A stretch of 36,139 nt of DNA from Bacteroidales bacterium (lineage in GTDB: Bacteria; Bacteroidota; Bacteroidia; Bacteroidales; P3): the NCBI GenBank assembly GCA_017530105.1, contig JAFXMW010000109.1:1-36139 (forward strand), written 5' to 3'. The position numbers and the translations under genes are program-made. Shown here one piece after another: positions 18,342-25,941 of this stretch. The number at the start of each line of letters is the position of its first letter. Position 1 is the first letter of the stretch. The notes under the pieces are model-generated. The model had not been told where the DNA came from. It worked only from the letters and a program-made list of their open reading frames with translations, and did no database searches.

Positions 18342-19834
18342 CGCTCTATCACCAAGCGGAGGGACGAGGAGCCTTGGGGCGATGAAAGGGTGGCTATATA
18401 GACTCCTGCGGCCAAGCCTTCGGTGGAGAGTGCGAAACTGTGTGCCTTCACCTCCATCCTCAGTGCCTCGTGACCCGACGCGTCGTGCACCATAAGGGTC
18501 AAGCCCTTCAACGATACCTGCCCGCCTATCTCCACCTTCAGTCGACCTCCACTGCTGACAGGATTGGGTACAATGGTGAAAGGCAATTCCCCTACGGCAG
18601 GGGCTATCCCTCCCGGCTGGGTGTGCGTGGTGTCTGTACTTCCCGTGTCTGGCGGGTTACCATAGCAATCAAAAAACACTGCGTTGCTCCACGGCGACCA
18701 CGTCATTGTGTCCTGCAAGAGACAGTCGTGGTGGCAACGGGCACGGACGTATGCCTGGAAATCCAATTCGGAGGTCATGCCATGGTCTGTCAGTTCTATT
18801 GAGGTGAGGCTTGTGGTGTCGCGCCACAATTCGTCGAAGGGGACATCTGTGAGTCCCCAGGCCACCTCATACAGGTTGCAATCCTCCACTTCGTCCCAGG
18901 CCAGATTGGGCAGAATCGACCCGTCCGGCACAACCCTCAACCCTTCCACCTCCGGGCAGCCATAGTCATAATCATCCGTGTCCGGGATAATGATTGGACA
19001 ATAACTATAATAACGCATCACTCCAGCCCACGAATGATCCCAAGTAATAGCTGTTACTGTGGAGTCGTCATAGTCAAGTCCTGCCACAAAGAAAGGACTG
19101 GGGCCACTATCACTATAATCATGCCCCGACCAATAGTAACCCTCATTAAAATTATCAGAAGATATACACTTAAAAGTAAAAATATAATCGGAATAACAGA
19201 ATGGATAAGTTCTTTTTGTTGCTTCTCTTCTGACATAGTTGCCAAGATAGAATGTATCCGATACCGTTATAGGCTCATCAAAATACAATGCATAACCCGG
19301 AATGATTGTATCCACCCTTTCGCACTTCGATGTGATTTCATGATGTATAGAATCCATAAAACTTTGGTGGTTAAAGTAGATGTAACAATCTGTGGGCTGC
19401 CCGTGTACAACATTCGAGGCGGTCAGGCGAATCTGGGGATTCTGATAGTCACCGCTGTCGAAAGTCACCAAAGCACCCCTTAAAATGTTATGCGTATATA
19501 CATTACGTTCTGGAATAGAATCCGGGGTAAGATGAAATCTCATGGCCACTCCCGCTATCCGGCAACGCCGATGACATGGTGGTAATACAAACCTTACTGC
19601 ATTCAACGAATTCCATTCCATGACACCTCTCGGGGATTCCCGTTGAGAAATTACATCGAAACGAATCACCGAGTCAAAATTACCTCTATTAGAATCAGAA
19701 TGTGCTCCAATATATTGTAACGACTCTAAATCATAATATATCGGCTTGTCAACACCAAAAGCGTAAAGCGTGTCTTGCGCCTTCAAGGCACCTAAGGCCA
19801 AGATAAAACACATAATAAGAAATACTTTTTTCAT
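18338..19834 (-). CDS. secreted protein with T9SS type A sorting domain and an FnIII-like domain
   Basis: The product has 498 residues with a signal peptide (MKKVFLIMCFILALGALKAQ). The long N-terminal region resembles nothing I know. Residues about 300-400 look like a fibronectin type III repeat (NLAWDEVEDCNLYEVAWG ... YVRARC ... WSPWSNAVFF). The last 75 residues are a T9SS sorting domain: FTIVPNPVSSGGRLKVEIGG, then GLAAGVYIATL and a basic end. It should be exported through the T9SS to the surface or medium; its activity is unknown. The N-terminal two thirds are visibly more AT-rich than the C-terminal third. Its TAG and the ccsBA TAA share the bases CTAA at 18338-18341. Confidence 0.8.
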   Translation of the reverse strand: MKKVFLIMCFILALGALKAQDTLYAFGVDKPIYYDLESLQYIGAHSDSNRGNFDSVIRFDVISQRESPRGVMEWNSLNAVRFVLPPCHRRCRIAGVAMRFHLTPDSIPERNVYTHNILRGALVTFDSGDYQNPQIRLTASNVVHGQPTDCYIYFNHQSFMDSIHHEITSKCERVDTIIPGYALYFDEPITVSDTFYLGNYVRREATKRTYPFCYSDYIFTFKCISSDNFNEGYYWSGHDYSDSGPSPFFVAGLDYDDSTVTAITWDHSWAGVMRYYSYCPIIIPDTDDYDYGCPEVEGLRVVPDGSILPNLAWDEVEDCNLYEVAWGLTDVPFDELWRDTTSLTSIELTDHGMTSELDFQAYVRARCHHDCLLQDTMTWSPWSNAVFFDCYGNPPDTGSTDTTHTQPGGIAPAVGELPFTIVPNPVSSGGRLKVEIGGQVSLKGLTLMVHDASGHEALRMEVKAHSFALSTEGLAAGVYIATLSSPQGSSSLRLVIER

Positions 19835-19958
19835 AATGATAATTTTGTTATATGTCAGGTTATTCTGTTAGAAATAAAAATACTTATTTTTTATTATATA
19901 ATTGTATACCAATATACAAAATAAATATTTTACAAATTATTATGTTCTTTTCTTTTTG

Positions 19959-19966
19959 CAAAGATA
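19959..19966 (-). promoter_or_regulatory. Bacteroidota -7 element for the T9SS cargo gene
   Basis: On the minus strand this reads TATCTTTG in a very AT-rich stretch, about 125 bases upstream of the ATG at 19834. No -33 element is clear. The rest of 19835-20053 holds no gene that I can support. Confidence 0.45.
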
Positions 19967-20053
19967 CAAAAAAAAAAATCACAATTTTTTCCAATTTTTT
20001 TCATATAGAAAAGCGGCAGGCGATGAACAAATCACACTGTCGGGCGGGGTACC

Positions 20054-20158
20054 TTCGCTCGTTCTCCATTTCTTCGGGGGTATTTCTCCCATATTTCTCC
20101 CATCCTGAATGGGAGAAATATGGGAGAAATATGGGAGAAGTAACCCTGAAGGAGCGAA
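20054..20158. repeat. 105-bp dyad element, copy 1
   Basis: Outer arms TTCGCTCGTTC (20054-20064) and GAAGGAGCGAA (20148-20158) are complementary with one mismatch. Inside are two 11-bp units TTTCTCCCATA on the left (20083-20103) and three units ATGGGAGAAAT on the right (20109-20140), around the 5-bp centre CCTGA (20104-20108). The centre of the inner array is also the centre of the outer arms (20106). The slot for a third left unit is present but degenerate. Copy 2 at 35891-35995 has the same length and spacing. The element is non-coding, and could be a mobile palindromic repeat or a protein-binding array. Confidence 0.85.
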
Positions 20159-20218
20159 TCTGGAATCTTGACGGCAAAAAGAAACGCAGCAGAAAAGGAT
20201 TATTTACCTGCCTTTTGC

Positions 20219-20498
20219 TTAGCGGCGGGTCATGACGAAACTGGCAATGTAGGCCGAGGTGTGGAAGAGGACAAAGAGGACGAGAAGTGCTTCCATGGTG
20301 TGGGAGGAATGGCCTCCAACCCATACGGCAAGGATGGAGGTGATGGTTGCCAACAGTCCGAAATCGTCGACGGTCAAGAGGCGGCCAAGGACGGGATAGA
20401 ACAGGAAAGTCAGCACCTAAGCGATAGCCGCACCCGTGAAGAAGAAAAGGCTTTTTTTTGACAAAAGTGCTGGACTTTATCCGCCGGAGGAGAGACAC
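20219..20498 (-). pseudogene. decayed Wzx-type polysaccharide flippase fragment
   Basis: Reading the minus strand from GTG at 20498 gives MSLLRRIKSSTFVKK, a typical flippase N-terminus. At a run of eight A residues (20452-20459) the sense continues in another frame as SLFFFTGAAIA. A TAG then interrupts it, and the frame goes on as VLTFLFYPVLGRLLTVDDFG, which strongly resembles the first helices of polysaccharide-biosynthesis flippases. After about 20 more residues it jumps to a C-terminal-like tail ending SFVMTRR. So I see a frameshift, a nonsense codon and probably a large internal deletion. An intact family member has 400-500 residues. The call rests on my reading of motifs and is moderate. 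Confidence 0.5.
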
Positions 20499-20507
20499 AA
20501 CAAAATG

Positions 20508-20771
20508 CTATTCCTCTTCGACGCAGGTTTTCTTAATCATTTCGCCCGAGTCGTCGTTGGCCAACCATTCGGCATCAAGTTCGGAACAGCTGGCGTGGGT
20601 GCCTTTGGGTTCGAAGCCCACAGCCGGACGGGGTTCGCTGGCACGCATGGTGGTGCACTTGCAGCGTTTGGCTTTGCAACTGCCCAGGCAAAGGACGAGG
20701 ACGACAAGACTCACGAGGAGCAGCGATTGTTTAAACGCCCGCGATACAGGGTTGTTTGTTTTGCTTTTCAT
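20508..20771 (-). CDS. small cysteine-rich lipoprotein
   Basis: The product has 87 residues. A basic N-terminus and a hydrophobic stretch lead to the lipobox LGSC, with the lipidated cysteine at C32. The short mature part has four more cysteines (C37, C39, C62, C83) in the context CKAKRCKCTT ... SCSELDAEW ... KKTCVEEE. It is probably anchored in the envelope and possibly disulphide-bonded. I do not recognise a named family. It lies downstream of lpxA on the same strand (gap 55 bases), and the decayed flippase fragment begins 10 bases after its stop. Codon use resembles its neighbours, which supports it as a real gene. Confidence 0.6.
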   Translation of the reverse strand: MKSKTNNPVSRAFKQSLLLVSLVVLVLCLGSCKAKRCKCTTMRASEPRPAVGFEPKGTHASCSELDAEWLANDDSGEMIKKTCVEEE

Positions 20772-20826
20772 TGTATGGGTTTTTTGATATTGTTTGCACT
20801 TTGTTTGTTCAGGGATTAGGTCGGGA

Positions 20827-21612
20827 TTAGTTTCGCTTCATGAAGGTGTAGCCTTTCATGAGTCCAGTGTTGGCACTTCCGATGAATCCGAGTACCTGCT
20901 TGCCTTCGTCGGTGTGGCCGTAGCGTTCTTTGATTTCTTCGACGGCATGGCTGATGGTGTAGCCTTTCTGGAAGACGTAGCGGTAGATGTCGGTGATGTT
21001 GTTGATGGCTTCGCGGCTGAACCCCCTGCGTTGGAGTCCGAGGGAATTGACACCGGCATAGGAGATGGGGTAGCGCGCAGCCTTGACGAAGGGCGGGATG
21101 TCTTTGTCGACGAGAGAGCCTCCGGCGGTGATGACGTGTGAGCCGATGTGGATGAACTGGAGGCAGGCTGTTTTCCCACCGAGAATGACATAGTCGCCCA
21201 CAATGATGTGGCCGGCAAGGGTGGCATTGTTGGCAAAGACGCATTTGCTGCCCACCACACAGTCGTGTGCAACATGGACGTAGGCCATGAGGAGGTTGTA
21301 GGAGCCGATGACCGTGCGCCCCGAGGCGGAGGTGCCGCGGTTGATGGTGCAACATTCGCGTATGACGTTGTTGTCGCCGATTTCGCAGGTGGTGTATTCG
21401 CCATCGAATTTCAAATCCTGCGGTATGGCGGAAATGACGGAGCCGGGAAAGATATGGCAGTTTTTGCCTATCCGTGCACCGGGGTAGATGACCACGTTGG
21501 GTTCAATGACAGTGTTGTCACCGATAACCACATCTTCGCAAATGGTGGAGAAGTTGCCCACCTTTACGTTGTTGCCCAAAACGGCTTTGGGGTGTATGTC
21601 GTTTAATTGCAT
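20827..21612 (-). CDS. lpxA: LpxA, acyl-ACP--UDP-N-acetylglucosamine O-acyltransferase
   Basis: The product has 261 residues, the usual LpxA length. Residues about 5-190 are a left-handed beta helix of hexapeptide repeats (VLGNNVKVGNFSTI, VVIGDNTVIEPNV), followed by a helical C-terminal domain. The active-site segment AYVHVAHDC carries H113 and H116; H116 corresponds to the catalytic His125 of E. coli. The NRGT motif (91-94) and the segment IPQDLKF near residue 65 are also conserved. It catalyses the first step of lipid A synthesis in the cytoplasm. It follows lpxC by 20 bases, so the two are almost surely co-transcribed. Confidence 0.95.
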   Translation of the reverse strand: MQLNDIHPKAVLGNNVKVGNFSTICEDVVIGDNTVIEPNVVIYPGARIGKNCHIFPGSVISAIPQDLKFDGEYTTCEIGDNNVIRECCTINRGTSASGRTVIGSYNLLMAYVHVAHDCVVGSKCVFANNATLAGHIIVGDYVILGGKTACLQFIHIGSHVITAGGSLVDKDIPPFVKAARYPISYAGVNSLGLQRRGFSREAINNITDIYRYVFQKGYTISHAVEEIKERYGHTDEGKQVLGFIGSANTGLMKGYTFMKRN

Positions 21613-21632
21613 ATTCTAATTGTTATGAAATA

Positions 21633-22553
21633 TTATTCTTGTTTTTTTGAAATATACTCTATCAGGAATTTGCTGAAGGCCACATTGGCTTTATGGCCGG
21701 GTTTATAGATGGAGAATCGTCCTTTGAGGGGCTGTCCGGCGAGACGCACGTCGCCAATGAAGTCGAGGAGTTTGTGGCGGGCAGGTTCGTTGGGGTAGTA
21801 TGGGTCGGTGGTGTTGAGGACGCCATCGTGGACACGGAATTGGGAGGCATCCTTATGGAAAGTACGTTCAAGGCGCCGGAGCTGGCGGGAACCCAGTTCT
21901 TTGTTGACGTAGACAAGAGCGTTGTCGAGACTGCCCCCTTTGATGAGGTTGAGGTGCAGGAGAGGTTCGATTTCATGAAGGAAGACGAAGGTGCGGCACG
22001 GTGCAATGCCCGAGGCGTATTGAGAGAGGTCGTCGATGTGGGCTTCCTGCCGTCCAATGACGCTGTCGGGGAAGTCGATGACACAGTTGACCGAGAATAT
22101 GTCGGCAGGTTCTACTTCATAGAGAGAGCCGGTGGGTTTGTGCTCGAAACGGAGCGGCTCGGGGATGGCAAACTCTTTGCGTTCAGCATCCTGCTCGATG
22201 GTACCCACACGGGTGATTTGCAACATCCACGGACGTGCAGAGCCGTCGAGGATAGGCACTTCGCCACCGTCAAGTTCAATAAGAGCGTTGTCGATCTGGC
22301 TGCCATGAAGTGCAGACATGAGGTGTTCGATAGTGGCGACGCTGTGGCGGCCGGTACCCAAAGTGGTGCCGCGTGAGGTTTCGCTGACATTGGTGGCAAG
22401 AGCCGGTTGAGTGACAATGTTAAACCTGTCTGTACGGCGGAAGGCGATGCCGAAATCGGGCGGGGCAGGCCGCACAGTGACGGTGACGGTGCGTCCAGTG
22501 TGGAGCCCCATGCCGGTCATGCGGAATTCTTTGCCAATGGTAAGCTGCTTCAT
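21633..22553 (-). CDS. lpxC: LpxC, UDP-3-O-acyl-N-acetylglucosamine deacetylase (not fused to FabZ)
   Basis: The product has 306 residues. The zinc ligands and catalytic residues are visible: E76-H77 in ATIEHLMSAL, H260 and D264 in ARHKLLDFIGD, and H287 in KPGHKANVAF. It makes the committed step of lipid A synthesis. In most Bacteroidota I know, LpxC is fused to a C-terminal FabZ dehydratase (about 460 residues). Here the protein stops after FLIEYISKKQE and lpxA follows 20 bases later, so the FabZ part is absent. The ATG overlaps the TGA of the LysM gene as ATGA, which suggests translational coupling in an operon LysM - lpxC - lpxA. Confidence 0.95.
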   Translation of the reverse strand: MKQLTIGKEFRMTGMGLHTGRTVTVTVRPAPPDFGIAFRRTDRFNIVTQPALATNVSETSRGTTLGTGRHSVATIEHLMSALHGSQIDNALIELDGGEVPILDGSARPWMLQITRVGTIEQDAERKEFAIPEPLRFEHKPTGSLYEVEPADIFSVNCVIDFPDSVIGRQEAHIDDLSQYASGIAPCRTFVFLHEIEPLLHLNLIKGGSLDNALVYVNKELGSRQLRRLERTFHKDASQFRVHDGVLNTTDPYYPNEPARHKLLDFIGDVRLAGQPLKGRFSIYKPGHKANVAFSKFLIEYISKKQE

Positions 22554-24115
22554 TTGACTGGGAAAAATTGGAAATCGGTCATACGGTAGAGGATGGCTTT
22601 GTCGTTTTCGAAACCATAATCCTGCCGGATACGGGAGAAGGTGAGCGGATAAATCACCCCTTCGGGCGAGTTGGCAGCCGGAGAGGAGAAGAAGGCCGTC
22701 CCCTTCTGCTGCAGCCCACAGACGAAATACAGAATGATGTCGTTGGCCATACCGGCGTAGACATTGGTAGGTTCGGTTTTGAATCGGTCGCGGAAACGGT
22801 CGACAAAATCCTTGTGAACGGGATTGGACATAAGCCAGTCGGCATAGAAGGTATGGTAATTGAGATTTTGAAGCTGGGCAAAGTCAATATCGCTATATTG
22901 AGCAGTCCAGTCGTCGAAGGTGAACAGGTAGGGGGTGTTGGTTTTGATGGAAGAGAGTTTGTTGAGCAGTTGCGAAACATAGATGCGGTTCTTCGACTTG
23001 TCTTGGTCGTAGAGGCTTACCACCACGGCCCGGCCACTGTTTTTGAGCATGGAGGTGAGTTTGGCGGACTGGGACCAGTCGACCAGTTTGTATTGCATAC
23101 CCTGCACTTTGTCCATCTCTGCCGTCAAGGCTTGCAAGGCGGCTTTTTCGGACTTGGCACCCGAATGGACAACGAAAACTTCGGAGGAGGGCAGGGTGGC
23201 ATGGATGGTCTGAACCATCTGCCTGGCACGTGCCTGGCACGAAGGCATACACTTGAACACATAGGGATTGCCTTCGACAATCTCCTGTCGGTCGGCAACG
23301 GGGTTGACAACGAAGAGTTGCGACTCGCGTGCCAGTTTAGCCGCTTTTTGGAAGGGTTGGCGGGTGAGCATGGTGATGAGGAGGTCGGACTGAGCGACAT
23401 TATGGCTACGGAAAGCCTGCTCGACAGCCTCGTCGGTGGTGCCCTCGACATCCACCACATTCAGCACCACGTTGTAGCCCATGCGCTCCAACTGGTCGAG
23501 TCCGAGCAGCATACCCTCGTAGAACTGGATAAATTCTAAACTTTTGTAGGTAATCTTGCCCCGTTGCTCGACATCGAATTTCGAGGTGGAAATCTTTTCC
23601 ATCTGACTGAGATTAAAGGGCATCATGAGCGACACAACAATGCTTTGGGGGTTCACCCTCGGACGTATGACAGCGGTTTCGCCCAGAGGCTCATCGTCCT
23701 TGTCCGAGGCTGATGAAGGCTTGGCGGGTTCGGCATGGGCAGACTGATAGTAAGCCGTTTGGCCAGCCGACGAAGCCGACTGAGAGGATGGGGACTGGCT
23801 GTTGGCTGCGTGGTCGGTTGCCGGGGGTGCAACACTGCCGTCGGGCAGTTTCTGTCCCTTGCAGGGCAGCCAAACGGTGTCGCCCACCTGCAGGAAATGG
23901 ATATCCTTTTTGGTAATCGCCTCCACCTCTTTCAAGCCATAAGCCCTGGAAATGGCATAGACGGTCTGCCCTTGATCCACAATATGCACAAAATAGCGCT
24001 TACCGTTTACCATCTGGGTCTTGCGCGACACTTTGACTGCCACGCCCCCTTTCATCTGAGCCCAGCCTGTTGCTGCAAAGGTCAGAAGCATCATTACTAT
24101 GAATATCCTTTTCAT
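22550..24115 (-). CDS. LysM domain plus type 1 periplasmic-binding-like protein
   Basis: The product has 521 residues. A signal peptide (cleavage near ATGWAQ) is followed by one LysM domain (about 41-86: VHIVDQGQTVYAISRAYG ... LQVGDTVWLP), a low-complexity linker rich in S, A, P and Q (about 95-135), and a large C-terminal region (about 160-500). That region has the alternating pattern of type 1 periplasmic binding proteins, as in LivJ or LpoA-like proteins. LysM binds peptidoglycan, so the protein is probably a periplasmic wall-bound factor. The position just before lpxC, with overlapping stop and start, suggests a role in envelope assembly. A ligand is not evident. Confidence 0.75.
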   Translation of the reverse strand: MKRIFIVMMLLTFAATGWAQMKGGVAVKVSRKTQMVNGKRYFVHIVDQGQTVYAISRAYGLKEVEAITKKDIHFLQVGDTVWLPCKGQKLPDGSVAPPATDHAANSQSPSSQSASSAGQTAYYQSAHAEPAKPSSASDKDDEPLGETAVIRPRVNPQSIVVSLMMPFNLSQMEKISTSKFDVEQRGKITYKSLEFIQFYEGMLLGLDQLERMGYNVVLNVVDVEGTTDEAVEQAFRSHNVAQSDLLITMLTRQPFQKAAKLARESQLFVVNPVADRQEIVEGNPYVFKCMPSCQARARQMVQTIHATLPSSEVFVVHSGAKSEKAALQALTAEMDKVQGMQYKLVDWSQSAKLTSMLKNSGRAVVVSLYDQDKSKNRIYVSQLLNKLSSIKTNTPYLFTFDDWTAQYSDIDFAQLQNLNYHTFYADWLMSNPVHKDFVDRFRDRFKTEPTNVYAGMANDIILYFVCGLQQKGTAFFSSPAANSPEGVIYPLTFSRIRQDYGFENDKAILYRMTDFQFFPVK

Positions 24116-24135
24116 AACTGAGATATGATTTGTTG

Positions 24136-24205
24136 ATTGTGAATTGGTAACTGCTTTGGATAAAGTGTTGAATTACGCCTGCCTAATCAATTGCCATTTC
24201 ACAAT
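24136..24205. repeat. imperfect inverted repeat between guaA and the LysM gene
   Basis: ATTGTGAATTGGTAA (24136-24150) pairs with TTGCCATTTCACAAT (24191-24205) at 13 of 15 positions across a 40-base loop. It lies in the gap of about 100 bases downstream of guaA and could be a weak terminator or an attenuating hairpin. No T-run follows, so the role is uncertain. Confidence 0.35.
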
Positions 24206-24217
24206 TGTCAATTTCTG

Positions 24218-25744
24218 TTATTCCCACTCGATAGTTGCCGGGGGTTTGGAGCTGATGTCGTAGACCACGCGGTTGACCCCTTTGACACGATTGATTATTT
24301 CGTTGGACACCTTGGCAAGGAAATCGTAAGGGAGGTGGCACCAGTCGGCAGTCATACCGTCGACAGACTCCACGGCCCTCAGAGCCACAACGCTCTCGTA
24401 GGTGCGTTCATCGCCCATGACACCCACCGACTGGACGGGAAGCAGGATGCATCCCGCCTGCCAAACCTTGTCGTAGAGTCCGTTATCGCGCAACCCCTGA
24501 ATAAAGATGTGGTCAACCTCTTGCAGCACATGCACTTTCTCGGCAGTAACCTCGCCAAGGATGCGGATGGCCAGCCCGGGACCGGGGAAGGGATGGCGGC
24601 CTATCAACTCCTGTTTGATGCCTAACTGACGGCCCACACGGCGCACCTCATCTTTGAAGAGGCTGCGCAAAGGCTCGACCAGCTGCAGTTTCATATAGTC
24701 GGGCAAACCACCAACGTTGTGGTGCGACTTGATGGTTTGGGAGGGTCCTTTTACCGAACTGGACTCAATCACATCGGGATAGATGGTTCCCTGGCCAAGC
24801 CACTTGGCATCGGTGATGAGTTTGGCTTCGGCATCGAACACATCGATAAAGGTCTTGCCTATGGCCTTGCGTTTCTTTTCAGGGTCGGTGACTCCAGCCA
24901 GGACACTGTAGAAACGTTCTTTGGCATCCACTCCCTTCACATTGAGACCCATGTCGCGATAGGACTCCAACACCCCCTCGAATTCGTTTTTGCGCAACAG
25001 GCCGTTGTCGACAAAGATGCAATGGAGCTGGTGTCCAATGGCACGGTTGAGCAGCACCGCCGCCACCGTGGAGTCCACACCGCCTGAAAGGCCGAGCACC
25101 ACCTTGTCGCCACCCACCTTTTCGCGCAGGGCGGCCACAGTGGTTTCGATAAACGACTCGGGAGTCCACGACTGGTCGCAGCCGCAGATGTCAACCACGA
25201 AATTACGCAGGAGAGTCAAACCGTCGACCGAGTGATGCACTTCTGGGTGGAACTGTATGGCATACGTGGGTTCGCCCTCGATTTGGTATCCGGCAAAGCG
25301 CACGCTGTCGGTAGAGCAGATGACCTTGTAGTTCTGGGGCAAACGCTCGATGGTATCCCCATGGCTCATCCATACTTGGCTGCCCACAGGGATGTCCTTC
25401 ATCAAAGGGTTGTTGCCGTCAATCCACTGCAGATTGGCACGGCCATACTCTCTAACTTTCGACTGCTGGACACTGCCCCCTCCAAACTTGGCCAGATACT
25501 GCGCTCCGTAGCACACTGCAAGGAGCGGCAGACGTCCTTTTATGCCCTCCATTTCAGGCACCGGTGCGTCAGCGGCGTTGCAGCTGTAGGGGCTACCCGA
25601 AAAAACCACGCCTTTCACATCCGAAGTCAATGCCGGAACCTTGTTATAAGGGTGTATTTCGCAATAAATATTCAGTTCGCGTATCTTGCGGGCAATAAGC
25701 TGAGTATACTGAGAACCAAAATCTAAGACAATGATTGTATCCAT
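24218..25744 (-). CDS. guaA: GuaA, glutamine-hydrolysing GMP synthase
   Basis: The product has 508 residues from the ATG at 25744 ([20 protein letters not shown]). A GTG four codons earlier is possible but less likely. The N-terminal class I glutamine amidotransferase domain has the nucleophile C78 in VCYGAQ and the His/Glu pair in FHPEVHHS. The ATP-pyrophosphatase domain follows, with the P-loop [11 protein letters not shown] at about 215, and then the GMP synthase C-terminal dimerisation domain ending PPATIEWE. The enzyme converts XMP to GMP with glutamine and ATP in the cytoplasm. It is divergent from bamD, and a -7 motif lies 24 bases upstream of the ATG. Confidence 0.97.
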   Translation of the reverse strand: MDTIIVLDFGSQYTQLIARKIRELNIYCEIHPYNKVPALTSDVKGVVFSGSPYSCNAADAPVPEMEGIKGRLPLLAVCYGAQYLAKFGGGSVQQSKVREYGRANLQWIDGNNPLMKDIPVGSQVWMSHGDTIERLPQNYKVICSTDSVRFAGYQIEGEPTYAIQFHPEVHHSVDGLTLLRNFVVDICGCDQSWTPESFIETTVAALREKVGGDKVVLGLSGGVDSTVAAVLLNRAIGHQLHCIFVDNGLLRKNEFEGVLESYRDMGLNVKGVDAKERFYSVLAGVTDPEKKRKAIGKTFIDVFDAEAKLITDAKWLGQGTIYPDVIESSSVKGPSQTIKSHHNVGGLPDYMKLQLVEPLRSLFKDEVRRVGRQLGIKQELIGRHPFPGPGLAIRILGEVTAEKVHVLQEVDHIFIQGLRDNGLYDKVWQAGCILLPVQSVGVMGDERTYESVVALRAVESVDGMTADWCHLPYDFLAKVSNEIINRVKGVNRVVYDISSKPPATIEWE

Positions 25745-25767
25745 ACTTCTATTCACTTTGAAAAAGG

Positions 25768-25775
25768 CAAAGATA
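25768..25775 (-). promoter_or_regulatory. Bacteroidota -7 element for guaA
   Basis: On the minus strand this reads TATCTTTG, 24 bases upstream of the guaA ATG. No exact -33 TTTG is seen at the best spacing. No purine riboswitch was recognised in the very short leader. Confidence 0.5.
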
Positions 25776-25927
25776 CAAAAAAAAATCGGATAAACATAAT
25801 AAAACTTGCAAATAAATAATTATTTAAGAAACCCACATGCTCCCCACTCTGCTTGAAAGGGTTTGCAAGCAACGTAAGGTTAGATAAAAATAATTATCCA
25901 AAGATTCAATTAATGCAAAAAAAAGTG

Positions 25928-25935
25928 TATCTTTG
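25928..25935 (+). promoter_or_regulatory. Bacteroidota -7 element for bamD
   Basis: TATCTTTG lies 6 bases before the bamD ATG at 25942, so the transcript would be nearly leaderless. The -33 region is AT-rich without an exact TTTG. Together with the guaA element it makes 25745-25941 a divergent promoter region. Confidence 0.5.
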
Positions 25936-25941
25936 CAAGTT

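Noticed and set aside
20054-20158. CRISPR array as explanation of the 11-bp units
   Set aside because: The units are directly joined without spacers, are too short, and are mirrored around a centre. No cas gene is present.
19852-20235. 127-codon open frame on the plus strand across the dyad element
   Set aside because: It reads through AT-rich promoter sequence and the palindrome, and its codon use is unlike that of the neighbours.
21612-21633. frameshifted fabZ remnant between lpxC and lpxA
   Set aside because: Only about 20 bases separate the two genes, so there is no room for even a fragment.
25745-25941. riboswitch in the guaA/bamD intergenic region
   Set aside because: The leaders implied by the -7 motifs are only about 20 and 0-5 bases long, too short for a purine riboswitch.
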